From NCBI RefSeq assembly GCF_004297875.1, contig NZ_SCSK01000035.1:62001-126000 (forward strand): a DNA stretch of 64,000 nucleotides. Reading direction: 5' to 3'. Positions 38,461 through 48,361 of this stretch are shown here, piece by piece; the stretch's first letter is position 1, and the number at the start of each line of letters is the position of its first letter. The notes under the pieces were generated by a model. The model searched no databases, was not told where the DNA came from, and was given only the letters and a program-made list of their open reading frames with translations. The position numbers and the translations under genes were made by a program. Source of the DNA: Pandoraea sp. Lineage in GTDB: Bacteria > Pseudomonadota > Gammaproteobacteria > Burkholderiales > Burkholderiaceae.

Positions 38461-38499
38461 CGAGCGGTCAACCGGCCCGCTAGAGGCCGGCGCCGCTCG
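38461..38499. terminator. Nested hairpin between convergent cysI and lipoprotein genes
   Basis: CGAGCGG (38461-38467) pairs with CCGCTCG (38493-38499), and inside it CCGGCC (38472-38477) pairs with GGCCGG (38485-38490). No T-run follows on either strand, so it may be a weak or Rho-assisted terminator or an mRNA 3' end structure. Confidence 0.5.
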
Positions 38500-38553
38500 A
38501 CATTCTGTCCAAATGGTCCTTAACCGACGGCGTCGGTCGCCACAGTAGACAAA

Positions 38554-38952
38554 TCAGTCGGTGGAACCCGCGTAGGGCACCATGCACTGCTTGACGGTCT
38601 GCTCGAAAGCACGCGGCAGCGTGCCCGGGTGGGCCTCGACATAAAGCAGTTCGCTGCCGCTGCCGGACGGCCGAACCTCCAGCACGGGATCGTACTGGGC
38701 CTTGTGGTCGGCGCCGACACCGCGATAGACCCGCACGGTCGGCACGCCGGAAGCCGCATAGGAAGTGCTCTCGACGTTCACGCCCAGCCGGCTCCAACCG
38801 TTATAGACACAATTGACGACCATGTAGGGGTCGGCCGCCGAATACTGATCCAGCAGGGCATGCCTGCCGTCGGACATGACACCGCTTCCCGTATTAAGAA
38901 CTGCACATCCGGCCAGCAACGTCGCGGCCGCCATGATTACCATGCGTTTCAT
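38554..38952 (-). CDS. Small putative lipoprotein
   Basis: A 132-residue protein starting MKRMVIMAAATLLAGCAVLN, with lipobox LLAGC (Cys16). The mature part has two further cysteines (MVVNCVYNGWSRLGVNVEST and FEQTVKQCMVPYAG) that could form a disulfide. No known domain is recognised. It looks like the many conserved hypothetical envelope lipoproteins of Burkholderiales. It is convergent with cysI and divergent from the PBP1A gene. Confidence 0.7.
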   Translation of the reverse strand: MKRMVIMAAATLLAGCAVLNTGSGVMSDGRHALLDQYSAADPYMVVNCVYNGWSRLGVNVESTSYAASGVPTVRVYRGVGADHKAQYDPVLEVRPSGSGSELLYVEAHPGTLPRAFEQTVKQCMVPYAGSTD

Positions 38953-39242
38953 GCCTTGAGATTCCTTGCGAAAATTAGCACGATATTACCCGGTTCGCGT
39001 CCTCTCGGCACGCATAACATGGCGGCGCGCCGGGATGCCGCGGGCGTCAAACGCCAGGCCGCAGACCTTGACATGCGCCGCGCGCGGAGCGATCGTCGAA
39101 CAATTCAGGCGATATGTCGTTATTTCCTCGATGCCGCGCGCCGTCGAAGTAAGCGTTAACGACCAGCGCCGCCGGCAACGTGGTATCTTGCGGGCTGGCA
39201 ATTGTCGTGCGCCCCACTTACACCCCCCGTTTATCGTTGTTT

Positions 39243-41693
39243 ATGGCTGCTCAATCTTCCTCTAAAGACCCCCGTCAACCCAAGCGCCGTGCACCGCTGT
39301 GGCTATGGATCATCGGACTGATCGCCGCAGCCGGCGCGACTGGCGCATTGCTGCTGGGCTACGTCATCACGGTGATGGAGCCGAATCTGCCGTCACTGAA
39401 TGTCATCACCGACTATCGGCCGAAAATGCCTTTGCGCGTCTACACGGCCGACCACGTGCTGATCGGCGAATTCGGGCAGGAGCGCCGCAATGTCGTCCAT
39501 ATCCAGGACATCCCGCCCGTCATGAAAAATGCGGTGCTGGCGATCGAGGACTATCGCTTCTATGAGCACGGCGGAGTCGATTTCATCGGGATACTGCGCT
39601 CGGGGATCGCCGACGTCCTGCACGGCACCAAAGCCGAGGGCGCGAGTACCATCACCATGCAGGTCGCCCGCAATTTTTTCCTGTCACGCGAGAAGACCTT
39701 CACGCGCAAGCTCTATGAAATGATGCTGTCGTACAAGATCGAGTCTGCCCTGACCAAGGACCAGATTCTCGAGCTGTACATGAATCAGATCTACCTGGGC
39801 GAAGGCGCATACGGATTCGCCAGCGCCGCACGGACTTATTTCGGCGTCGACCTGAAGGATATTACGCTGGCCCAGGCGGCCATGCTGGCGGGGCTGCCCA
39901 AAGCGCCATCGGCCTACAATCCGATTGCCAATCCGCGCCGTGCCAAGATCCGTCAGGAGTACATCCTCAAGCGCATGCTGGATCTGCATTACATTTCGCA
40001 GGCGCAGTACGAACAGGCCATCAACGAAAAAATCCATTTGGTCAAGGCAGGCATGCAATTCGCGGTGCACGCCGGCTACGTGACCGAAATGGTTCGCCAG
40101 GCGATGTACGACAAATTCAAGGAAGCCGCCTACACGCGCGGCTTCAATGTCATCACGACCATCGACTCGAAAGATCAGGCTGCCGCCTACACCGCGGTGC
40201 GCGACGGCGTGCTGGCCTACGAGCGTCGCCACGGCTATCGCGGACCGGAGGGCCATATCGACCTTCCGGGCAATCCCGCCGATCAGCAGCAGGCGATAGA
40301 CGATGCGCTGGCCGACCACCCCGCCAACGGCAATATGTTTGCCGCGGTGGTACTCAATGCGACGCACAGCAAAGTCACGGCCATGCCGTTGAGCGGCGTG
40401 GCCGTGAACATCGAGGGCGAGGGCCTGCGCTTTGCCGCATCAGCACTTAACCCGCGCCTGCCGGCCGACAAGCGCATCGGCCCGGGTTCGATCATCCGAA
40501 TCATGCAAGATGGCAAGGGGCAATGGAGCATCACCCAGGTTCCCAAGGTCGAGGGCGCCCTGGTTGCGCTGTCGCCAAGCAACGGCGCGATTCGCGCGCT
40601 GGTGGGCGGCTTCGACTACAGCCAGAGTAAGTTCAATCGCGTCACCCAGGCCTGGCGGCAACCGGGCTCGTCGTTCAAGCCGTTTATTTTCTCCGCCGCG
40701 CTGGAAAAAGGCCTTGGCCCGGCGACCATCATCAACGATGCCCCGTTGAATCTGCCGCCCGATCAGACTGGCGGGAAATATTGGGATCCGAAGGATGATG
40801 ACCAACCCGAAGGTCCCATGACAATGCGGGTCGGACTGGAAAAATCCAAGAACCTGGTGGCCATTCGGGTCTTGCACTATATCGGCACCAAGTATGCGCA
40901 GGATTACGTTACGTCGCGCTTCGGCTTCGATGTCGACAAGATCCCGCCTTATCTGCCGATGGCGCTGGGCGCGGGCGACGTCACACCGATGCAAATGGTC
41001 AATGCGTACGCGGTCTTCGCCAACGGCGGCTATCGAGTGAACCCCTACCTGATCAGCAAGGTGACCGACGCACAGGGCAACGTGATCGACCTCGCCGCGC
41101 CCACGACGGCCGGCGATAACGCCCCGCGCGTGCTCGACCCGGCCAACGCCTACATCATGGACAGCATGCTGCGCAGCGTCGCTCAGCATGGCACCGGCGC
41201 ACGCAGCAACGTGCTCAAGCGCACCGATCTGGCCGGCAAGACGGGGACCACCAACGATGCCCGCGACGGATGGTTCGCCGGCTATCAGCATACGCAGGTG
41301 GCGGTGGCGTGGCTGGGCTACGATCAGCCCAAGCCGCTGGGCAGCCATGAGTTCGGCGCCGATGTGGCGCTGCCGATCTGGATCGATTACATGCGCACCG
41401 CGCTGCAGGGCGTGCCCAGCTATACCATGCCGATGCCGCCGACGGTGGCCAATATCGGCGGAGAGCTGTACTTCGCTGACAAAACGCCGGGTAACGGCTT
41501 CCTGGCCAGCATCAGCCTGGGTAACGGCAATGGCCTGGCCGCCGGCATGCCGGGGTCCGCGCCGGCGACGCCGATCGGCCCGAATTTCCCGGGCGGGCCG
41601 GCGACCGCGCCGTCGATGTCCGGCCAGGTGCCGAACGTCACGCCGGGCGAACGTCAGCAAATCCTGGACTTCTTCAAGAGCAGCAAGCCTTGA
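39243..41693 (+). CDS. mrcA: Penicillin-binding protein 1A (bifunctional transglycosylase/transpeptidase)
   Basis: An 816-residue class A PBP. A cytoplasmic basic tail and one membrane helix (about 17-42) precede the GT51 glycosyltransferase domain (catalytic Glu102 in IEDYRFYEHGG, then GASTITMQVARNFFL). An OB-like insert follows. The transpeptidase has Ser476 in GSSFKPF (SxxK), SKN and KTGTT (Lys666). It polymerises and cross-links peptidoglycan. The ATG at 39243 is chosen because it places the basic tail and helix correctly; an upstream in-frame start at 39180 adds residues unlike the family. Confidence 0.95.
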   Translation: MAAQSSSKDPRQPKRRAPLWLWIIGLIAAAGATGALLLGYVITVMEPNLPSLNVITDYRPKMPLRVYTADHVLIGEFGQERRNVVHIQDIPPVMKNAVLAIEDYRFYEHGGVDFIGILRSGIADVLHGTKAEGASTITMQVARNFFLSREKTFTRKLYEMMLSYKIESALTKDQILELYMNQIYLGEGAYGFASAARTYFGVDLKDITLAQAAMLAGLPKAPSAYNPIANPRRAKIRQEYILKRMLDLHYISQAQYEQAINEKIHLVKAGMQFAVHAGYVTEMVRQAMYDKFKEAAYTRGFNVITTIDSKDQAAAYTAVRDGVLAYERRHGYRGPEGHIDLPGNPADQQQAIDDALADHPANGNMFAAVVLNATHSKVTAMPLSGVAVNIEGEGLRFAASALNPRLPADKRIGPGSIIRIMQDGKGQWSITQVPKVEGALVALSPSNGAIRALVGGFDYSQSKFNRVTQAWRQPGSSFKPFIFSAALEKGLGPATIINDAPLNLPPDQTGGKYWDPKDDDQPEGPMTMRVGLEKSKNLVAIRVLHYIGTKYAQDYVTSRFGFDVDKIPPYLPMALGAGDVTPMQMVNAYAVFANGGYRVNPYLISKVTDAQGNVIDLAAPTTAGDNAPRVLDPANAYIMDSMLRSVAQHGTGARSNVLKRTDLAGKTGTTNDARDGWFAGYQHTQVAVAWLGYDQPKPLGSHEFGADVALPIWIDYMRTALQGVPSYTMPMPPTVANIGGELYFADKTPGNGFLASISLGNGNGLAAGMPGSAPATPIGPNFPGGPATAPSMSGQVPNVTPGERQQILDFFKSSKP

Positions 41694-41714
41694 GTGCGAC
41701 TTATCGACAGAGTC

Positions 41715-42539
41715 ATGCACCCGTTCCACGACACGGCCCGCTTCTGGCGCAGCCCACTGTTGCCGGACACAGAACTGTTGTCGGCACAGTACTTTCGTCA
41801 CGAGTTCGCGCCGCACTGGCATGAGGAATTCTCGATTCCGATCGTCGAGGCAGGCGCGCAAGGCTACCGGTACCGCGGCAAATATTTGATTGGCCGGCCA
41901 GGCGGCATCATGGCCATCAACCCGGGAGAAGTCCACACGGGCGAGCGAGCGGCGGACATCGGCTGGGCCTACCGCGCGTTCTATCCGTCGGCGGCGTTGA
42001 TGCGGCGCATCGCTACCGATCTGGGCGGCAAACCGGCGGATGTGCCCTGGCTGCCCGACTGCGTCATCGAAGATGCGGAAGTCGCCACCAAACTGCTGCG
42101 CGCGCACCGTGCGATGGAGGCCGGCGCCGATCCGCTGGCGACCGAAACGCTGCTGATCGACGGCCTGAGCCAGCTCATCATGCGCCATGCGCTCAGCGTG
42201 CCGCGTCCGGCGGCGCTCCCCGCCGACCAAAGGCGGGTAGCGCACATGCAGGCGCGTCTGGCCGAACAGCTGGAAGAGCCCCTGGGCCTGAGCGAGCTGG
42301 CAGCGCAAGTCGGTCTCTCGCCTTATCACGCCACGAGGCTCTTTGCCCGCACCGTTGGCATGCCGCCGCACGCGTGGCGCAACCAATTGCGCCTGCAACG
42401 CGCGCGTGCGCTGTTGCGTCAGGGACTCTCGGTGGCCGACACCGCCGCTGCCACCGGTTTCGCCGACCAGAGCCACTTCACGCATAGCTTCAGGCGAAGC
42501 TACGGGGTACCCCCCGGGCATTGGCAAAAGGCGAGATGA
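41715..42539 (+). CDS. AraC-family transcriptional regulator
   Basis: A 274-residue regulator with an N-terminal cupin-like sensing domain (EFAPHWHEEFSIPIVEAG and GGIMAINPGEVHTGE) and a C-terminal double helix-turn-helix (LSELAAQVGLSPYHATRLFA, then VADTAAATGFADQSHFTHSF). It lies 88 bp upstream of azlC in the same orientation, so it very probably controls these branched-chain amino-acid export genes. An in-frame GTG at 41694 directly after the PBP1A stop would add seven residues. Confidence 0.88.
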   Translation: MHPFHDTARFWRSPLLPDTELLSAQYFRHEFAPHWHEEFSIPIVEAGAQGYRYRGKYLIGRPGGIMAINPGEVHTGERAADIGWAYRAFYPSAALMRRIATDLGGKPADVPWLPDCVIEDAEVATKLLRAHRAMEAGADPLATETLLIDGLSQLIMRHALSVPRPAALPADQRRVAHMQARLAEQLEEPLGLSELAAQVGLSPYHATRLFARTVGMPPHAWRNQLRLQRARALLRQGLSVADTAAATGFADQSHFTHSFRRSYGVPPGHWQKAR

Positions 42540-42595
42540 CGGCGTCTGCGCATGGCGCGCAAAAATCTACAAGTCGCCTACCGCCCGAGCACGCT

Positions 42596-42618
42596 AGTCT
42601 CCTGAGTTCAGGAGGACT
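42596..42618 (+). promoter_or_regulatory. Hairpin covering the azlC Shine-Dalgarno
   Basis: CTCCTGA (42599-42605) pairs with TCAGGAG (42608-42614) around GT, with AGT/ACT pairs beyond a one-base bulge. The right arm contains the AGGAGG ribosome-binding site of azlC (42610-42615). It may mask the site in the mRNA or serve as an operator dyad for the adjacent AraC regulator. Confidence 0.4.
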
Positions 42619-42627
42619 CTTCGCATC

Positions 42628-43386
42628 ATGGCAAGTCATTCGACACGAATTTCCCACTTTCTGGCTGGCGCGCGCGACACGTTGCCGATGCTCGTCGGCG
42701 CGGCGCCTTTCGGACTGATTTTCGGCGCGCTGGTCTCGGCCAGCCCGCTGGCGCTCTGGCAGGGTCAATTGATGTCGCTGCTGGTCTTCGCCGGCTCGAG
42801 CCAGTTCGTCGCCGTCGGCCTGGTGGCCGGCCAAACCGGCCTGCTGGTGATCTGGCTGACGACGTTCATCGTCAACTTGCGCCACGTGCTTTACGCGGCC
42901 ACGCTGCAGCCCTATGTGCGCCATCTGCCGGCACGCTGGCGCTGGCCGCTGGGCTTCCTATTGACGGACGAGACGTTCGCGATCACCAGCGTGTATTACC
43001 AGCGACACCCGCAGGCGCCGCTTGGTCATTGGTATTTCCTTGGATCAGGGCTTGCCATGTACCTGAACTGGCAAGGCTGGACGCTGCTGGGGCTGCTGTT
43101 CGGCGCGGCTTTTCCCCGCCTGCAAACCCTCGGTCTGGATTTTGCGATGGTCGCTACCTTTATTGCCATCGTCGTGCCGCAATGCAAGCGCCTGCCATGG
43201 CTGGCCGCCGCACTGGCAGCCGGGGCAACCGCCTATGCCTGTCGCAACATGCCGTACAAACTCGGCTTGCTGGCCGCCGTACTGGTGGGCATCGTGGTTG
43301 GCATTGTCAGCTTGCATCACGAGCGACGGCGACAATCCAACGCCCAACAGGACGGCCGCCGCGCATCACCCAAGGAGACGACATGA
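42628..43386 (+). CDS. azlC: AzlC-family branched-chain amino-acid exporter, large subunit
   Basis: A 252-residue membrane protein with family segments DTLPMLVGAAPFGLIFGALV, FAGSSQFVAVGLVAGQTGLL and VNLRHVLYAATLQPYVRHLP. AzlC and AzlD form a small exporter for branched-chain amino acids and analogues in the inner membrane. The stop overlaps the azlD start as ATGA. The last 30 residues are hydrophilic. Confidence 0.93.
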   Translation: MASHSTRISHFLAGARDTLPMLVGAAPFGLIFGALVSASPLALWQGQLMSLLVFAGSSQFVAVGLVAGQTGLLVIWLTTFIVNLRHVLYAATLQPYVRHLPARWRWPLGFLLTDETFAITSVYYQRHPQAPLGHWYFLGSGLAMYLNWQGWTLLGLLFGAAFPRLQTLGLDFAMVATFIAIVVPQCKRLPWLAAALAAGATAYACRNMPYKLGLLAAVLVGIVVGIVSLHHERRRQSNAQQDGRRASPKETT

Positions 43387-43703
43387 ATTACACCGTCATG
43401 ATCACGGGCATGGCTATTGTCACGATCTTCATCAAGGCGGTCATTTTCGTGCTTGGCGATCGCGTGACCTTCCCGCCGCTGTTGCGCGAGGCATTGGCCT
43501 TCGTGCCAGTCACCGTTCTGACCGCGATTATCGTCCCGATGGTGCTGGCGCCGCATGGCCATGGATTGGAGCTGACCTGGCGCAATCCGCAACTGGTGGC
43601 CGCCTTGGCGGCCATCGCCGTGTGTGCCGTCACCCGCCATCAACTACTGACCATCGGCGTCGCCCTGGCGGTGTTTTTCGGCTGGCAATTTGGCGTGCTG
43701 TGA
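43383..43703 (+). CDS. azlD: AzlD-family branched-chain amino-acid exporter, small subunit
   Basis: A 106-residue protein with three to four hydrophobic helices starting MNYTVMITGMAIVTIFIKAV. It carries the family-typical LREALAFVPVTVLTAIIVPM. It is translationally coupled to azlC by a 4-bp overlap, with AAGGAGACG upstream. It is the partner of AzlC. Confidence 0.92.
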   Translation: MNYTVMITGMAIVTIFIKAVIFVLGDRVTFPPLLREALAFVPVTVLTAIIVPMVLAPHGHGLELTWRNPQLVAALAAIAVCAVTRHQLLTIGVALAVFFGWQFGVL

Positions 43704-43721
43704 GCGCTGCGACGGCCAAAC

Positions 43722-45353
43722 TCAGGCGTGCGCGTCGCCCAGTGATCCCGCATGATAGGCAGCGACGAATTCATCGAAGTCGCCCGTTTGCGTCCGCTCC
43801 AGCTCCGCCTGCTCCCGCAGCGAGGCAGTGGCCATGTCGACGAATTCTGCCTGCAAATCCGACGGCAGCGCACGTGAGCGGAAGTACTGCGCATGCTCAC
43901 GCGTGCGCTGCATGGCGAAGTTGAGGAAAGCGCCCTGGGCGCTGCCGCCAGCGTCGCGCAGCGCCTCGAGCACATGGGCCGACGGCGTCAGCGACGCGTC
44001 GTCGAGCTTGGCTTGCTGCTCGGCCAGCGAGGCGCCGACGGCGCCATCGCCCCGCTGCGCGTCGAGTACGTCGGCCGCCAGGCGGATGCGGGCCAGCAAT
44101 TCGTCGCCCCACTGGCGCAATGCAATGGCTTGCCCATCTCGTTGCAATTGGAGCCCGGGACGTCGCCCCTGTTTGACCACCTGCGCGAAATTGGCTTTGT
44201 TTTCCGCATGGGCCTGCGCCGATAGCAACGGGCTGTCATCGAGCGCGCAAAACAACAAGAACGCGTCCAGGAACCGCATCGTCGGCAGGCTCACGCCATG
44301 CGGTGCAAACGGATCGATATCGAGACAGCGCACCTCGACGTACTGCACCCCGCGGCGCTGCAACGCCTGCACGGGCCGCTCGCCGCTGTAGGTCACCCGT
44401 TTCGGACGGATGGTCGAGTAAAACTCGTTTTCGATTTGCAGCACGTTGGTGCTCAACTGCAGCCACTCACCGTCACGCTTGGTGCCGATGGCCTCGTAAG
44501 GGGGGTGCGGCAAACTGACCGCGCGCGTCAATCCCTCGATATAGCTTTGCAGACTATCGAAGCGCGGCGTGACATCGGCCTGGGCGCTGTTCTGATACCC
44601 CAGATCGCTCATGCGCAAGCTGGTTGCGTAAGGCAGAAACAGGGTGTGGTCATCGAATCGCTCCAGCCCGTGCGCCTTGCCCGCCACGAAACCGTCATAC
44701 AGCGCTGGAGACGCACCGAACAAGTACATCAACAACCAGCTGTAGCGATGGAAGTTGCGGATCAGGGCGAGATAGCGCTCCGACTGAAAGTCCTGATCGG
44801 AGCCCCCCCCCTGCTCTGTAGCACGCAACAAATGCCAGACCGGTTCGGCGAGCGAAAAATTGTAGTGAATCCCGGCGATGCATTGCATTGCCTTGCCGTA
44901 TCGCACCGCCAAGCCGCGACGGTAGACGTGCTTGAGGCGACCGATGTTCGATGTGCCATACCAGGCAATCGGAATCGTCGCCTCATCCGGCAGCGCACAG
45001 GGCATCGATTGGCTCCATAACATCTCTTCGCCCAGTTGACTGTAGGCAAAGCGATGGATCTCGTCGAGCCGTGCGAGAACGTCTTCGGCGTCATGCTGCG
45101 GCGGCGTAATGAATTCGAGCAGCGACTCCGAGTAATCGGTCGTGATCTGCGGATGCGTCAAGGCCGAGCCAAGCGCGCGCGGATGCGGGCTCAGGGCCAA
45201 CCGCCCTTGCGCGTCGACCCGCAACGTTTCGCGCTCGATGCCCCGCAAGCCCTGGCTGAGCAACGGGCGGTGAGCCGCATCGTTCAATTTGGCCAACCAG
45301 CGCAGGTAGGATGTCGCTATCGAAGTATGTTGCGGCTTGTTGTCGGCTGGCAT
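43722..45353 (-). CDS. gshA: Glutamate-cysteine ligase, proteobacterial type
   Basis: A 543-residue enzyme (E. coli GshA has 518) for the first step of glutathione synthesis. Signature segments are [20 protein letters not shown] near the N-terminus, [22 protein letters not shown] and [20 protein letters not shown]. The ATG at 45353 has GGGAGGAGCAGG upstream and is preferred over an in-frame start at 45416. It is convergent with azlD (18 bp). No gshB is in the window. Confidence 0.94.
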   Translation of the reverse strand: MPADNKPQHTSIATSYLRWLAKLNDAAHRPLLSQGLRGIERETLRVDAQGRLALSPHPRALGSALTHPQITTDYSESLLEFITPPQHDAEDVLARLDEIHRFAYSQLGEEMLWSQSMPCALPDEATIPIAWYGTSNIGRLKHVYRRGLAVRYGKAMQCIAGIHYNFSLAEPVWHLLRATEQGGGSDQDFQSERYLALIRNFHRYSWLLMYLFGASPALYDGFVAGKAHGLERFDDHTLFLPYATSLRMSDLGYQNSAQADVTPRFDSLQSYIEGLTRAVSLPHPPYEAIGTKRDGEWLQLSTNVLQIENEFYSTIRPKRVTYSGERPVQALQRRGVQYVEVRCLDIDPFAPHGVSLPTMRFLDAFLLFCALDDSPLLSAQAHAENKANFAQVVKQGRRPGLQLQRDGQAIALRQWGDELLARIRLAADVLDAQRGDGAVGASLAEQQAKLDDASLTPSAHVLEALRDAGGSAQGAFLNFAMQRTREHAQYFRSRALPSDLQAEFVDMATASLREQAELERTQTGDFDEFVAAYHAGSLGDAHA

Positions 45354-45802
45354 CCGCCTGCTCCTCCCCTTGGAAAGTGGCTTTACAAAGACTCGATGAA
45401 TGGGGCCGCAAGACATGATTTGCGCTGGCGACCATATGTGCGCCAGAGCATAACTGAAAATCGGGATTGACGTCTGAGCGTGCCGCGCAGCCAGCGACGA
45501 CGGGGTACGCTCATAGCCAGCAGGGTATATTTTGTGGCGCCCCGGGCGCGTAAGGCGAGGCTCGACATGCGCCGAAAATGAAAGCTGCCGCTCGGAACAT
45601 CAAGCGATAGCGACGGCTGTTGACGATCTGGTCGCGGACGCAGTGCATGCAATGCGACCGGCACGAGCACGAGCACGAGCAACGGTAACGGAGCGAAGAA
45701 AAGCGGCGGCCGAACGCGTCACATCGACCAACCCGCGCCCCGCACCAACCGAATCGGCCATAGCTTCCGCCACGGCCAGCACTTGGCATCTCGAGGCAAC
45801 CC
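45354..45802. other. 449 bp without a recognisable gene
   Basis: This region separates gshA from the end of the LysE gene on the same strand. Open frames here have skewed compositions (Arg/Ala or Cys/Ser rich) and do not look like protein. Noted items are three copies of GCACGA (about 45662-45679) and a hairpin CTGGCG / CGCCAG near 45435-45456. The gshA promoter should lie in its first 150 bp. Confidence 0.5.
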
Positions 45803-46402
45803 CTACGGCAGCCACATGGCGACTATCGACGCCACCAGGAGCATGGCCAACACCCCGTTGAGGCAGCGCCATTGCCTTTCGCTATGCAGCAGGCGGGCGA
45901 GCGCCAGGCCTGCCATGCACCAGATGGAAAGGGATGCCATTGCAGCCACGGCAAACGAGATCCCGAGCAGTGCAGCAAGTCGCATCGGACCATGTGCGAT
46001 GACGGCGAAAGAGGCTGCGGCGGCCAAGGTCATGGCCCACCCTTTGGGATTGTGCCAGAGCATCCAGACGCCGCCGGCAAAACCGATCGGATTGCGCAGT
46101 GCGGAGGTGGCATGCGGAGATGCATTACGTGCGATACGGGTGGCCAGCCAGACAAGATACAGCGAGCCGATCAACTTCAAGGCGAACTGCAGGGTCGGGC
46201 TTGCCTGCATGATCCCACCCAGGCCGGTGGCAGCGGCCGCAGCCATCGATCCCAGTCCGACGGCAATGCCCGCCATGTACGGCAGCGACCGACGATAGCC
46301 GAAGTGAGCCCCCGAGGCCACGGCCAAGGTGGTGGCGCCACCCGGTGTCACGGTGGCAACGATGACGAAAACAATCAATGGCAAGCAGTTTTGAAGCGAC
46401 AC
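45803..46402 (-). CDS. LysE/RhtB-family amino-acid exporter
   Basis: A 199-residue membrane protein with about six hydrophobic helices. The family signature TPGGATTLAVASGAHFGYRR is at residues 19-38, and LIGSLYLVWLATRIARN and GFAGGVWMLWHNPKGWAMTL are typical. Exports an amino acid or derivative across the inner membrane; the substrate is not predictable. Its promoter probably lies in the A/T-rich stretch 46410-46510. Confidence 0.88.
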   Translation of the reverse strand: MSLQNCLPLIVFVIVATVTPGGATTLAVASGAHFGYRRSLPYMAGIAVGLGSMAAAAATGLGGIMQASPTLQFALKLIGSLYLVWLATRIARNASPHATSALRNPIGFAGGVWMLWHNPKGWAMTLAAAASFAVIAHGPMRLAALLGISFAVAAMASLSIWCMAGLALARLLHSERQWRCLNGVLAMLLVASIVAMWLP

Positions 46403-46740
46403 GGCTCCCTCTTTTTTATATGCATAAGCCGTGTTTTACCTGCATATCTTGCATTACAGAAACGAATTTTTGTTATCGATAATATTAAAAATGTTAATGC
46501 ATCACAGTCTGCGGCATTGCATTGCATAGCGTGTTCGTTGCCACGGAGGAACGTAAAGGCATGACGGCTGAGGGGGTGGGCTGATTTCCGAACTGCCGAT
46601 TTTTGCCATCAGTCTTCACACACTTGCCGGCCAGTCATGCACGGCAGTCGCGTAGTTGCAGCGTTTTCTTCTGGATGGCTTTGCGCAAGGGGCCGACGCA
46701 GACATGATGCAGCAAACCAATACGCCGGATTCTATCGCCC
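46403..46740. other. 338 bp spacer, probable LysE promoter region
   Basis: No gene was recognised. The stretch 46410-46510 is A/T-rich and should hold the LysE promoter on the minus strand. The remainder up to the tRNA terminator shows nothing notable. Confidence 0.5.
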
Positions 46741-46747
46741 TGAAAGC

Positions 46748-46780
46748 AAAACGCCTCGATTTCCAAATGAAATCAAGGCG
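46748..46780 (-). terminator. Intrinsic terminator of the initiator tRNA gene
   Basis: Read on the minus strand, CGCCTTGATTTC and GAAATCGAGGCG (46769-46780 and 46752-46763) form a 12-bp stem with one G-T wobble and loop ATTTG, followed by TTTT. It lies 12 bp after the CCA end of the tRNA. Confidence 0.85.
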
Positions 46781-46792
46781 CTGACATGAAAC

Positions 46793-46868
46793 TGGTTGCG
46801 GGGGCTGGACTCGAACCAGCGACCTTCGGGTTATGAGCCCGACGAGCTGCCAACTGCTCCACCCCGCG
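46793..46868 (-). tRNA. Initiator tRNA-fMet (CAT anticodon)
   Basis: A 76-nt tRNA including the encoded CCA. The acceptor stem starts CGCGGGG and ends CCCCGCA, so position 1 is C opposite A72, the unpaired end diagnostic of bacterial initiators. The anticodon stem has three G-C pairs (GGG-CTCATAA-CCC), also initiator-specific. The T-arm GGTTCGAGTCC is canonical. Confidence 0.95.
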
Positions 46869-46874
46869 GTCGCT

Positions 46875-46904
46875 ATTATAAGCTCATGGCAGGTTGCATT
46901 GCAA
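46875..46904 (-). promoter_or_regulatory. Sigma-70 promoter of the initiator tRNA
   Basis: On the minus strand, TTGCAA (46899-46904) and a perfect TATAAT (46875-46880) are 18 bp apart. Transcription would begin close to the tRNA 5' end at 46868. Confidence 0.75.
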
Positions 46905-46995
46905 CAACCTAGAGCAATTTTCATGCCGAGACAGAGGGTGGTTAGCGTTTTTCGGGCCGCACAGGGCGATGGGCCGATGTTAAACTCTCGTCAAC

Positions 46996-47559
46996 ATGAA
47001 TCGACGCCCTCCCTTCAAATTCTGCTCCGCATGCGGCCACCAGGTCGAGTTTCGCATCCCCGAGGGCGACACTCGCGAACGGCACGTCTGCCCGAGCTGC
47101 GGCACCATCCATTATCAGAATCCGCGCAACGTCGTTGGCACCGTGCCGATTTGGCAAGACCGCGTGCTGTTGTGCAAACGGGCGATCGAACCGCGCCTGG
47201 GCTTTTGGACACTGCCCGCGGGCTTCATGGAAATCGGCGAAACCACGGGCGAGGGCGCTGCGCGGGAGACGCTCGAAGAGGCTGGCGCCGCCGTTGAAAT
47301 CGGTGCGCTTTTCTCGATGCTGAACGTGCCGCATGTGCATCAAGTGCATATCTTCTATCTGGCGGACATGCGCAGCCCCGAGTTCGCGGCGGGCGAGGAA
47401 AGCCTGGAGGTGCGGTTGTTCACCGAGCCGGAAATCCCCTGGGACGATATCGCGTTTCCCACGGTGGCCGAGACTCTGCGTTTTTATTTTGCCGACCGTG
47501 CCGCGGGCCGCTTCCGCATGCACACGCACGACATTACGCGGCCCATGCTGCAGTTATGA
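46996..47559 (+). CDS. Nudix hydrolase with N-terminal zinc ribbon
   Basis: A 187-residue protein. A zinc ribbon (Cys10, Cys13, Cys32, Cys35 in FCSACGHQ and [14 protein letters not shown]) precedes a Nudix domain whose box is exact: Gly76, Glu82, Arg90-Glu91, Glu94-Glu95, Gly97. This two-part layout is common in Nudix hydrolases that act on nucleotide cofactors or sugars. The substrate is not certain. It lies 28 bp upstream of aat, probably in one operon with aat and bpt. Confidence 0.9.
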   Translation: MNRRPPFKFCSACGHQVEFRIPEGDTRERHVCPSCGTIHYQNPRNVVGTVPIWQDRVLLCKRAIEPRLGFWTLPAGFMEIGETTGEGAARETLEEAGAAVEIGALFSMLNVPHVHQVHIFYLADMRSPEFAAGEESLEVRLFTEPEIPWDDIAFPTVAETLRFYFADRAAGRFRMHTHDITRPMLQL

Positions 47560-47587
47560 TCGATCGCTGAATCGAACGCGCCGCCCC

Positions 47588-48361
47588 ATGGTCATATGGC
47601 TCGAACCAGAGGATCCATTTCCGGCTGTGGACCAGGCGCTGGACGACGATAGCGATGCCCCGGGACTGCTCGCCGCGAGCCAGGAATTGACGATAGCGCG
47701 GTTACTCCAGGCTTACCGGCAAGGTATTTTCCCTTGGTATTCGGACGGCCAGCCCGTTCTGTGGTGGAGCCCTGATCCTCGCATGGTGCTGTATCCGGCC
47801 GAGTTTGCCGTGTCGCACACCTTTCGCAAGACGCTGCGCCGCGTACAGCGCGATCCGGACTGGGAGATTCGCGTCGATGCGTCCTTTACCGACGTCATGC
47901 GGGCCTGCGCACTGGCCCCCAGGCACGGCCAGCTGGGCACCTGGATCACGCGAGAGATCATCAACGCCTACGGCGGATTACACCGCATGGGGCTCGCCCA
48001 CAGCGTGGAGACCTGGTGGCGCGGCGAGCGCGTCGGCGGCCTGTACGGCGTCGCCCTGGGACGCATGTTCTATGGCGAATCGATGTTCGCCCACCGCACC
48101 GACGCGTCGAAGATCGCGCTGGCCGCCCTGGTCGCCTACGCACACAGCCATGGGGTGGAAATGATAGACTGCCAACAGCGTACTTCGCACCTGGCCTCGC
48201 TCGGCGGCAGGGAAATTCCCCGTCGTGAGTTTATCGCCCATGTGCAGCAGAGCAGCGCGCTAACGCCGTTGGCATGGCGCTTCGACAAAGCGGTGTTGAG
48301 CCGCCTGGCCCCGCCCGACGGCATCCCAGCACAAAGGTCCTGCAGTGATGACGCACCCTAA
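47588..48361 (+). CDS. aat: Leucyl/phenylalanyl-tRNA-protein transferase
   Basis: A 257-residue member of the Aat family. It transfers Leu or Phe from tRNA to proteins with N-terminal Arg or Lys, marking them for ClpAP. Family motifs are [58 protein letters not shown] and the near-C-terminal [20 protein letters not shown]. The ATG at 47588 follows the Nudix stop closely. Its 3' end overlaps bpt by 17 bp. Confidence 0.95.
   Translation: MVIWLEPEDPFPAVDQALDDDSDAPGLLAASQELTIARLLQAYRQGIFPWYSDGQPVLWWSPDPRMVLYPAEFAVSHTFRKTLRRVQRDPDWEIRVDASFTDVMRACALAPRHGQLGTWITREIINAYGGLHRMGLAHSVETWWRGERVGGLYGVALGRMFYGESMFAHRTDASKIALAALVAYAHSHGVEMIDCQQRTSHLASLGGREIPRREFIAHVQQSSALTPLAWRFDKAVLSRLAPPDGIPAQRSCSDDAP

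Noticed and set aside
45511..45861. Small open frames on both strands between gshA and the LysE gene
   Set aside because: Arg/Ala-rich or Cys/Ser-rich sequences partly derived from a GCACGA repeat, overlapping the LysE gene, with no sign of coding.
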